Assembly: GCA_023246135.1 (NCBI GenBank)
Contig: JAHFJB010000014.1
Span: 1-7,784, forward strand
DNA: 7,784 nt
Reading direction: 5' to 3'
DNA from: Candidatus Parcubacteria bacterium
Lineage (GTDB): Bacteria > Patescibacteriota > Patescibacteriia > UBA1558 > GWA2-36-10
In this document: positions 1 to 6,352 of the stretch, piece after piece
How the letters are laid out: each line of letters starts with the position of its first letter
Numbering within the stretch: position 1 is the stretch's first letter
Program-made: the position numbers and the translations under genes
Notes under the pieces: generated by a model
What the model was told of the DNA's origin: nothing
What the model saw: only the letters and a program-made list of their open reading frames with translations
Database searches by the model: none

Positions 1-1
1 A

Positions 2-1855
2 GTGGATTTTGTCGGGCTACATGTCAAACCTATTGATGATGTGCAGGCAACCGATGTGGCGATTATTAAATATTTAGCTAAAAAAGATTTGATTTTTGCC
101 AAAGAGCAATATGAGCACAGCTATCCGCATTGCTGGCGCTGTGATACACCACTCATTAATTATGCGACTTCATCGTGGTTTGTCAGCGTGACTAAAGTTA
201 AAGATCATTTGCTCAAATACGCCAAGGATATCAACTGGATACCCGCCCACATTAAAGATGGCCGTTTTGGTAATTGGCTGGAGGGTGCTCGTGACTGGTC
301 TATTTCGCGCCAGCGCTTCTGGGCTTCGGTAATTCCCATGTGGCAGTGTGATAAGTGCCAAGAGAAAAAAGTTTTTGGTTCTATAGAAGAGCTTAAAGAA
401 GCTAGCGGGCAGACAGTCAGTGATTTGCATAAGCACGTAGTTGATAAAGTAACTTTTGCTTGTCACTGTGGTGGCACTATGACTCGTATTCCTGATGTCT
501 TGGATACTTGGTTTGATTCTGGGTCTATGCCTTATGCCCAGTTTCATTATCCATATGAGAATAAAGATTCTTTTGATAAAAAATTCCCAGCTCAGTTTAT
601 TGCTGAGGGAGCAGATCAGACTCGGGCTTGGTTTTATTATTTGCATGTAATTGCTGGAGCCATCAAGAAAAAGGTGGCTTACAAAAATGTGATTGTTAAC
701 GGCATAGTTTTGGCTGAAGACGGCAAAAAGATGAGCAAACATCTCAATAATTATCCTGATCCCAATCTGATTATGGATAAGTATGGAGCTGATGCTTTGC
801 GTCTATACTTGTTGTCATCGCCAGTAATGCTAGCGGAGAATTTGGCTTTTACAGAAAAAGACTTGCAGACAGTTTATCGCCGTTTTAGCACTATCTTGCA
901 AAATGTTTTGAATTTTTATCTGTTGTTTAGAGGTGAGGAGAAAATAAGTGGCGAGCTCTTACCCAAGAAAATAAATAATGATTTAGACAAATGGATACTG
1001 AGCCAGTTTAGTAGCTTGCTTGAAGAAGTGACTCAGGCTATGGAAGAATATAATTTAGTCAAAGCGACGCGGCCAATTTTTGATTTTGTGGACTCTTTGT
1101 CCACTTGGTATGTCAGACGTAGTCGCGATAGATTCAAAGGTGAAGATGAGGCTGACAGGCTCGCCGCTACGGCGACCTTGTCATATATCTTAAAGCAATT
1201 GTCCAAAGTAATTGCACCGTTTGCACCAATGACAGCCGAGATGATTTATCGTGAATTTAAAAATGAAGAAGAATCAGTGCATTTGGTAGAGTGGCCAAAA
1301 TTGGAGAAAAAATTGATTGATAAGCAAGTTGTAGAGCAGATGGATTTGGTCCGCAAAATTGTGGAAGCGGCTCATGCTCTTCGCGCCAAAGCTGGCCTGA
1401 AAGTCAGGCAGCCTCTAGCTAGCGCTGTAGTGGAGTCAGTTTCTAAATTAGACAAAGATTATTCATATATAATCGCTGATGAACTCAATGTGTTAAAAGT
1501 AGGTATTGTAGAAAAAATTGTCGCTACAGATGGCTGGGAAATAGCTGAACTGGATAATTTTAAAATAGCTTTAGACATCAATCTTAATCAGGATCTCAAA
1601 GATCAAGGAGTTATCAGAGAAATTGTCAGATCTATCAACAGCTTGCGCAAAGATGCGGGACTAAGTCCCAGTGATAGGCCAGTAGAGACTTACCAGACTT
1701 CATCGGTTTATATTCAAGAATTGATAAATAAGTTTAAAGCCGATCTGATGCGCGATACTTCAGCTGGGGATTTGGTGGCGGTTGATAAAAAGTTGAAAAT
1801 TCATAAAGTTATTAGTATTGAAGGCGAAGAAATAATTTTAGGATTAAAGTTGTAA
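2..1855 (+). CDS. ileS: Isoleucyl-tRNA synthetase, eukaryote-like (IleS2) type, 3' part (5' end outside window)
   Basis: Cytoplasmic class Ia synthetase that charges tRNA-Ile with isoleucine. The window opens inside the gene: the first codon here is an internal valine, and the HIGH motif and most of the editing domain lie upstream. Visible in the 617-residue fragment: the core segment YPHCWRCDTPLINYATSSWF (41-60), WSISRQRFW (99-107), a zinc-binding insert with CxxC at 116-119 and CxC at 154-156, WFDSG (170-174), and the KMSKS loop written as KMSKH (243-247) followed by LNNYPDP. The NYPDP ending and the absence of a C-terminal Cys4 zinc finger fit the IleS2/eukaryote-like class rather than the E. 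coli class. The helical anticodon-binding domain covers roughly 270-450, and the C-terminal region has ALRAKAGLKVRQPL near 454-467. Full length would be about 1000 residues. It ends one base before recO. Family call is very sure; subclass is inferred from motifs. Confidence 0.96.
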   Translation: MDFVGLHVKPIDDVQATDVAIIKYLAKKDLIFAKEQYEHSYPHCWRCDTPLINYATSSWFVSVTKVKDHLLKYAKDINWIPAHIKDGRFGNWLEGARDWSISRQRFWASVIPMWQCDKCQEKKVFGSIEELKEASGQTVSDLHKHVVDKVTFACHCGGTMTRIPDVLDTWFDSGSMPYAQFHYPYENKDSFDKKFPAQFIAEGADQTRAWFYYLHVIAGAIKKKVAYKNVIVNGIVLAEDGKKMSKHLNNYPDPNLIMDKYGADALRLYLLSSPVMLAENLAFTEKDLQTVYRRFSTILQNVLNFYLLFRGEEKISGELLPKKINNDLDKWILSQFSSLLEEVTQAMEEYNLVKATRPIFDFVDSLSTWYVRRSRDRFKGEDEADRLAATATLSYILKQLSKVIAPFAPMTAEMIYREFKNEEESVHLVEWPKLEKKLIDKQVVEQMDLVRKIVEAAHALRAKAGLKVRQPLASAVVESVSKLDKDYSYIIADELNVLKVGIVEKIVATDGWEIAELDNFKIALDINLNQDLKDQGVIREIVRSINSLRKDAGLSPSDRPVETYQTSSVYIQELINKFKADLMRDTSAGDLVAVDKKLKIHKVISIEGEEIILGLKL

Positions 1856-1856
1856 C

Positions 1857-2582
1857 ATGTCTTTTAAGACAGAAGCATTTGTACTGCGAGCGCGGCCGTG
1901 GCAAAAGGCGGATAGACTATATGATTTATTTACAGTGCATGAAGGAGTGATTAGTGCGGTCTTAAGATCAGCGGCCAAGCCGGGTAATAAGTTAGCGGGT
2001 CATCTTTTGCCTTTTAGCAAAGTCAGGATTATGATAGGTCGCGGCCGGCAGGATCATCTGGCTGGTGTAGCCACCATCAATGATTTTAGTAATTTGCGTG
2101 GTAGCTTGTATAATTTGTCTTTGGCTTCAGCTATTGCTGAATTGCTCCTTAAAGATCAGAGCCGTGGCTATAAAGTGAAAGAATTCATGTTACTGGAAGA
2201 GGTGCTGACGCTCCTAGATAATCTGGATATTAGTGCCGCCAAAAAATTGATTTTGGTACGTACCTGGCTGTGGAAATATTTGAGTTTGGCTGGCTGGCAA
2301 CCGCAACTCGACACTTGTCTTATTTGTAGTCAAAGCATCGGGGCTGGCAAATATGTGTCTGGTCGGGGTATAATATGTAAAGACCATGACAATTCAGGCA
2401 CAGAGGTCAGCGCCGAATTGGTCACTTGGCTTAAATTCATCAATCAAGCTGATTGGCATGAATTAGTAAACCAAGACATTAATAAAAATCTAAATAAAGA
2501 GTGGTTAAAAATATCTAGTTTGTTTTATCAATCAGTCTATGATAAACCCTCACAAGCATTAAAATTATTGGCTTATGGCTAA
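1857..2582 (+). CDS. recO: DNA repair protein RecO
   Basis: Recombination mediator that, in the RecFOR pathway, binds single-stranded DNA and SSB and helps load RecA at gaps. The 241-residue length is normal for RecO. The N-terminal OB-fold part is recognisable from FKTEAFVLRARPWQKADRLY (3-22) and the later basic stretch RSAAKPGNKLAG (37-48). A helical region follows (about 85-150), then the zinc site: CLIC (154-157) paired with CKDH (174-177), where the fourth ligand would be His instead of the usual Cys. The ATG lies one base after the ileS stop, and the 3' end overlaps the next gene by 8 bases, so translational coupling is likely. The nearest purine-rich stretch (AGGA about 13 bases upstream) is too far to be a good ribosome site. 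Sure of the family; the His ligand is inferred from position. Confidence 0.93.
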   Translation: MSFKTEAFVLRARPWQKADRLYDLFTVHEGVISAVLRSAAKPGNKLAGHLLPFSKVRIMIGRGRQDHLAGVATINDFSNLRGSLYNLSLASAIAELLLKDQSRGYKVKEFMLLEEVLTLLDNLDISAAKKLILVRTWLWKYLSLAGWQPQLDTCLICSQSIGAGKYVSGRGIICKDHDNSGTEVSAELVTWLKFINQADWHELVNQDINKNLNKEWLKISSLFYQSVYDKPSQALKLLAYG

Positions 2583-4392
2583 AATCAAAAAAAAGGATTT
2601 GGACAGCGTTAGTCCAGCTCCAGTCAGACAAGCTTCTTATGAAGCACCAGAAATAAAAAATATGGGGAAAAGAGCAGTGCCTCGAGAATACCAAACACTA
2701 GAAAGAGCGCCCAAAGGCCGCGGCGGTTTTTTGTGGTTTTTGTTTTTATTATTTTTAGTGGCCATTGGTGGTTTTGTGTATTGGACACAACGCAATAATA
2801 CTCAAGTGGACAATAGTATGGACTTTTCCGTATCTGGGCCCACCGAAATAGTATCAGGCGATCAGGCTACTTTTGTAGTTAAGTATAAAAATAATGATGT
2901 AGTGACTTTACAGCAATTAGAGTTAAGTGTCCGCTGGCCCAAGGGTTTTTATTTTGATGAGTCTAGCGTGGCCCCCAGCGATACCAATGCCACTACTTGG
3001 TTTTTAGCAGACTTGGCACCGGGTCAAGAAGCTCAAGTGGAGATAAAAGGGGTTTTGGTCGGTCAAAAAGATGAGGCTTTATCTAGTTTTTTTACACTAG
3101 GCTACCAGCCAGAAAATTTTCACTCGGATTTCAAAGTCAAACAAACAATTGATACTAAAGTTACTGACAATAAATTAGAACTATCCATAGATTCAGTAGA
3201 TAAGACCATGGTATCAACTGACCAAGAAATGAAAATTAATTTTCATAACCTCACTACTGAGCCATTGACCAATTTGTATTTGGATGTTTTGTATCCAGAA
3301 GATTTTGTCTTAGCGACCAGCACCTCAGCCGAAGCAACAGATTTTGTCAAAGATGAGAGTGGGCAGTACTTGATCTTAAATTTAGATCCCGATCAAACCA
3401 AGTCTCTGACTGTCAAAGGCTCATTTTCCTCAGATAGCAAGAGCCAAGAATCACTAGTGGTAGAAGTCGGCAATATGACTGATAGTAAATTTCGCCGCCT
3501 ATCTAGAGTGGAAAAAGAATTTTTAATAGTTAATCCTAACTTTGATATTAGGTTGGAGGTCAATGGCAACAACGCTGACCAAGCTGTCAATTGGGGCGAT
3601 GTCTTGCGTTATAAATTAGACATTACTAATAATAGTGGCACTGATATTACCGATTCCAAAATCATAGCTTTATTAGATAGTCCAGCCTTAGATTGGAATA
3701 GTTTGGAAACAGTAGCTAGCCATGATGGCAATAGTCTGACTTGGACTAAACAGCAAAGTGAAGATTTGGCCAAATGGGCAAACGGAGAAAGCCGTACTCT
3801 TACTTGGCAGATAAAAGTCGCTGATAAGCCACAAGCCGAGAGGATGATAGAAAATATCGTTAAGATAAATATTGAAGGCTTGACTGGCTGGGAGCAAGTA
3901 TCTTCTCCGCTGACGCTTACCATTGGCGAGACCTTGTCATTTACCAACGGCATTTATTGGGAATTGGGTGGCCGGCGGGTTGGTTCGGGCATGTTGCCAC
4001 CACAAGTTGGTGAGGCCACTGATTATCTGGTAGTCTGGGCACTAACTCAAGCCACCGGTGATTTTGAGACCGTGACGATTGAAAGCAGTTTGCCGCCCGG
4101 AGTATCATTTGTAAGCGAGACCGATATTCAAGAGGGTTATTTAGATTTTTCTAGCGACAGCAAAAATCTCAAATGGACAATTAGTAGTTTTGATAAATCA
4201 GTTTTACCAACCGCCGCTTCTTTTGTTATTAGGGTAGAGCCGACAGATAAAGACAGAGGTCAAGCTATGACTTTGCTTAACCCGACAACAGTGACTGCCA
4301 AAAATTTGGAAGAAGTCATAGTCCGCTCTAAACTGCTCAAAACCTCTGATGTGATTTCTAGCAAAAGTGAGCCTATTGGCATAGTTGAGTAG
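2575..4392 (+). CDS. Single-pass membrane protein with about four extracellular Ig-like/DUF11-like domains
   Basis: I do not recognise a named gene. The 605-residue protein has a basic, proline-containing cytoplasmic tail (1-50), one membrane segment GFLWFLFLLFLVAIGGFVYW (51-70) with the positive side inside, and a long, beta-rich, nearly Cys-free outer part. That part divides by eye into four similar blocks, about 81-200, 200-322, 323-452 and 453-605. Each has a stretch like VVKYKNND, INFHNLT, YKLDITNNSG or YLVVWALTQ, followed by a 'xLPxGxxF' or 'YPEDFV' type strand. This is the pattern of COG1361/DUF11-type Ig-like repeats found in bacterial and archaeal surface proteins. It starts inside the recO 3' end (ATG at 2575) with no visible Shine-Dalgarno site and stops two bases before tgt, so it is expressed with housekeeping genes. 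Likely an envelope structural or adhesion protein; the ligand is unknown. Confidence 0.85.
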   Translation: MAKIKKKDLDSVSPAPVRQASYEAPEIKNMGKRAVPREYQTLERAPKGRGGFLWFLFLLFLVAIGGFVYWTQRNNTQVDNSMDFSVSGPTEIVSGDQATFVVKYKNNDVVTLQQLELSVRWPKGFYFDESSVAPSDTNATTWFLADLAPGQEAQVEIKGVLVGQKDEALSSFFTLGYQPENFHSDFKVKQTIDTKVTDNKLELSIDSVDKTMVSTDQEMKINFHNLTTEPLTNLYLDVLYPEDFVLATSTSAEATDFVKDESGQYLILNLDPDQTKSLTVKGSFSSDSKSQESLVVEVGNMTDSKFRRLSRVEKEFLIVNPNFDIRLEVNGNNADQAVNWGDVLRYKLDITNNSGTDITDSKIIALLDSPALDWNSLETVASHDGNSLTWTKQQSEDLAKWANGESRTLTWQIKVADKPQAERMIENIVKINIEGLTGWEQVSSPLTLTIGETLSFTNGIYWELGGRRVGSGMLPPQVGEATDYLVVWALTQATGDFETVTIESSLPPGVSFVSETDIQEGYLDFSSDSKNLKWTISSFDKSVLPTAASFVIRVEPTDKDRGQAMTLLNPTTVTAKNLEEVIVRSKLLKTSDVISSKSEPIGIVE

Positions 4393-4394
4393 TT

Positions 4395-5507
4395 ATGTTT
4401 AAGATAATAAAAAAATCTAAAAAGACTAATAGTAGATTAGGAGTATTAACTACTGCCTCTGGCCGGGTTGATACTCCTTTTTTTATGCCTATAGCCACTA
4501 AGGCGGCTATTAAATCTTTGACTGTGGCTGAAGTCAGAGACCTGGGCGCGCAGATTATCTTGTCCAATACTTACCACAATTATTTGCGGCCGGGCATTTC
4601 TACTATAAAAAAATTTGGTGGACTACGCGAGTTCATGAATAGTGATTTGCCGATTTTGACCGATAGCGGCGGCTATCAGGTGTTTAGTCTGTCCAATCTA
4701 AGAAAGATAAAAGGCGATAATATAGAATTTCGGTCGCACATTGATGGTTCACTTCAGATTTTAAATCCTAAAAAAGTAATTGATATCCAAGTAGCACTGG
4801 GGAGCGATATTATGATGGTCTTGGATGAATGTGTTGGTTTGCCTACGACCAAGGCTAAAGCCGAGCAGGCATTGAATAGGACGCATCATTGGGCCAAGAT
4901 GGCTATTGATTACAAAAATAAATTAGACAAAAAATCAGTCAAAATAAGAAAACAACTATTATTTGGCATTGTCCAAGGAGCTGATTTTAAAGATTTGCGT
5001 TTGCAGTCAGTCGAGTATTTAAGTGGTTTAGGTTTTGATGGTTTGGCCATAGGTGGTCTGGCCGTGGGTGAGTCTATGAAAACCATGTATGGAGTCCTGA
5101 ATTACACTGCATCGGCCTTGCCCGAGAATAAGCCTCACTATTTAATGGGTGTGGGTTATCCGGAAAATATAATTGAAGCCGTGAAGCAGGGTATAGATAT
5201 GTTTGACTGTGTTATTCCTACTCGCGAAGCCCGGCATGGCAAGCTGTATCTATGGAATGGCCAGGCCAATATATTGAAGAAAAACTTCTATAAGACTGTG
5301 GTTATTACCAATGCCAAATTTGCCAATGACCGGTCTCCGATTAACAGTGGTCATCCTTTGCTGCGCCAATACAGTAAGGCTTATCTGCATCATTTATTTA
5401 AAACTCAAGAGCCCTTGGCTCTGCGACTGGCTACTCTTAATAATTTGAAGTTTTATTTGGACCTAATGACAGAGATAAGAGTGGCTATTAAAAAAGGGAA
5501 ATTATAA
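4395..5507 (+). CDS. tgt: tRNA-guanine transglycosylase (Tgt), variant lacking all zinc ligands
   Basis: Exchanges guanine 34 in GUN-anticodon tRNAs (His, Asp, Asn, Tyr) for the queuosine precursor preQ1. The 370-residue length is standard for the bacterial family. Catalytic parts are intact: general base D90 in TDSGGYQVFSL (89-99), D144-E145-C146, Q194 in VQG, the base-binding loop GGLAVGE (220-226), nucleophile D271 in MFDCVIPTR (269-277), and the basic patch EARHGK after it. C146 and V224 match the bacterial, preQ1-specific type. The zinc site is different: aligned to the usual CxCxxC...H, this protein has S318, H320, L323 and N349, while the flanking RQYSKAYLHHL and NLKFY are conserved. 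The stretch 290-314 before it is about ten residues longer than in E. coli. ATG lies two bases after the upstream stop, with only a weak GTTGAG before it. There is no room for a preQ1 riboswitch. Family certain; loss of zinc inferred. Confidence 0.95.
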   Translation: MFKIIKKSKKTNSRLGVLTTASGRVDTPFFMPIATKAAIKSLTVAEVRDLGAQIILSNTYHNYLRPGISTIKKFGGLREFMNSDLPILTDSGGYQVFSLSNLRKIKGDNIEFRSHIDGSLQILNPKKVIDIQVALGSDIMMVLDECVGLPTTKAKAEQALNRTHHWAKMAIDYKNKLDKKSVKIRKQLLFGIVQGADFKDLRLQSVEYLSGLGFDGLAIGGLAVGESMKTMYGVLNYTASALPENKPHYLMGVGYPENIIEAVKQGIDMFDCVIPTREARHGKLYLWNGQANILKKNFYKTVVITNAKFANDRSPINSGHPLLRQYSKAYLHHLFKTQEPLALRLATLNNLKFYLDLMTEIRVAIKKGKL

Positions 5508-5556
5508 AAATTTATATCCATGAAAAATTTGTCTCTGTAAGAACATAAAAATTAAC

Positions 5557-5582
5557 CAGCCCGCCCCTTAGGGGGCGGGCTG
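5557..5582. terminator. Bidirectional GC-rich hairpin terminator between convergent genes
   Basis: An 11-base perfect inverted repeat, CAGCCCGCCCC at 5557-5567 and its complement at 5572-5582, closes a TTAG loop. Outside it, AATTA (5550-5554) can pair with TAATT (5583-5587) after a two-base bulge. On the minus strand the stem is followed by TTAATTTTTATG, a fair U-tract, which suits termination of the minus-strand gene ending at 5598. On the plus strand the tail is AT-rich but has no long T run. It sits between the stop of tgt and the stop of the facing gene, so a shared terminator is the natural reading. Confidence 0.85.
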
Positions 5583-5597
5583 TAATTATTAGAATTA

Positions 5598-5885
5598 TTA
5601 TTTATTTGACCACCAAGCACCAAATTTGCTAACCCCTAAGACGATAAATCCGGCAAAGGCTAGAAATATACCGTAGTAGATTAAACCGTTGTTATTCTTA
5701 TTCATGCCATAGAAAAATACGTAGATAGATATTATAATCAGAATCACAGACATCAACATCAGTAGCTTCCATCTCTTTTTTGTTTGTTCAATTACTACTG
5801 GCTTAATTGGGTTACCGCAATTAGGGCAGGAGACGGCTTTATCAGATATCTGTTTCCCACATTCTTTGCAATTTGTTAGCGACAT
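5598..5885 (-). CDS. Small zinc-ribbon protein with two membrane segments
   Basis: A 95-residue protein of unknown role. The N-terminus is a double-CxxC zinc ribbon, CKEC (6-9) and CPNC (20-23) with the typical spacing sequence GKQISDKAVS between them, as in the zinc-ribbon domains often found at the start of small bacterial membrane proteins. After a basic linker (TKKRWK, 35-40) there are two hydrophobic stretches, about 41-60 and 68-86, and a short tail SKFGAWWSNK. The likely topology is both ends in the cytoplasm with a short outer loop MNKNNNG. No Shine-Dalgarno site is visible before the ATG at 5885. It lies downstream of, and on the same strand as, the HNH-like gene (113-base gap) and is probably ended by the hairpin at 5557-5582. 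The ribbon and membrane calls are visible in the sequence; function is not known. Confidence 0.82.
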   Translation of the reverse strand: MSLTNCKECGKQISDKAVSCPNCGNPIKPVVIEQTKKRWKLLMLMSVILIIISIYVFFYGMNKNNNGLIYYGIFLAFAGFIVLGVSKFGAWWSNK

Positions 5886-5998
5886 ATAGTTTATTTATGG
5901 GTTAATTATTTTATAAATAATTTAATACCCTCTAGTTGGTAAAAAGAATCTGGGAAATTTGCAACGGGTTTTCATCCATATATTTTTGTTTTCTCATA

Positions 5999-6253
5999 TT
6001 ATTTTTTCTTATCCTTTATGTTTTTGGATATGTTTTTTAATAACTTCATATTCTCATATCTTTCACCAAATTTACGATAGCCAAACTTTTTTATAGATTT
6101 ATGGTGCCTTAAAAGGTATTCTAAAAAATTACAACTTCGGCAAGTATCAATACTCAGTTCAGGATCATAGCTTATGTGATATGTGACCCAACCTCCACGT
6201 CTAGTTGGATCTTTGCCACAAATAAGACACAATCTTTTTGTAGATTTTTTCAT
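5999..6253 (-). CDS. Small basic protein with HNH-like (treble-clef) zinc finger
   Basis: An 84-residue, strongly basic protein with two CxxC pairs, CLIC (9-12) and CRSC (38-41), flanking TYHISYDPELSIDTC (24-38). The 'HISYDPE...C..C' arrangement is that of HNH-type fingers in phage and bacterial proteins, where HHISY-PE is common. H26 would be the general-base histidine; the usual preceding His is Tyr (25), and the CH of the second knuckle is CN (42), so metal-dependent nuclease activity is doubtful. H50-H51 could supply the distal histidine. The lysine-rich tail (about 55-84) suggests nucleic acid binding. A weak promoter may lie at 6262-6290 on the minus strand (TAGACA, 17-base spacer, TAAACT), which would put transcription start next to the ATG. 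The gene is more AT-rich than tgt or recO. Real coding is supported by the motif; it could instead be a purely structural finger. Confidence 0.7.
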   Translation of the reverse strand: MKKSTKRLCLICGKDPTRRGGWVTYHISYDPELSIDTCRSCNFLEYLLRHHKSIKKFGYRKFGERYENMKLLKNISKNIKDKKK

Positions 6254-6303
6254 ATATTCTAAGTTTAATATATATATTCAGGTTTGTCTATGTGGGGTTA
6301 AAC

Positions 6304-6332
6304 TAAACAAAATCCTCAATTTATGCTAAAAT
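6304..6332 (+). promoter_or_regulatory. Extended -10 promoter for the pilin-like gene
   Basis: TGCTAAAAT at 6324-6332 is an extended -10 element (TG, one base, then TAAAAT, five of six matches to TATAAT). A weak -35 TAAACA (6304-6309, four of six) stands 17 bases upstream. Transcription would begin near 6339, giving a leader of about 14 bases that contains AGGG (6345-6348), a short ribosome site four bases before the ATG at 6353. The same ATGnTAnAAT pattern recurs before the gene at 7216. Confidence 0.65.
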
Positions 6333-6352
6333 ATAAATATATTTAGGGCAAT

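Noticed and set aside
170..742. Long open frame on the minus strand (190 codons) opposite ileS
   Set aside because: It lies wholly inside a clearly conserved IleRS coding region, including KMSKH, and its translation shows no recognisable domain.
3609..3953. Open frame on the minus strand (114 codons) opposite the Ig-like surface protein
   Set aside because: It is antisense to a continuous domain of the plus-strand gene and has no motif or start signal.
4380..4394. preQ1 riboswitch before tgt
   Set aside because: Only two bases separate the upstream stop from the tgt start, and no aptamer-like structure is visible; tgt is simply a downstream operon gene.
5904..5922. Inverted repeat AATTATTT-tat-AAATAATT upstream of the zinc-ribbon gene, as an operator or terminator
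   Set aside because: It is made only of A and T in a very AT-rich gap, where such symmetry arises easily, and it has no T run or known operator match.
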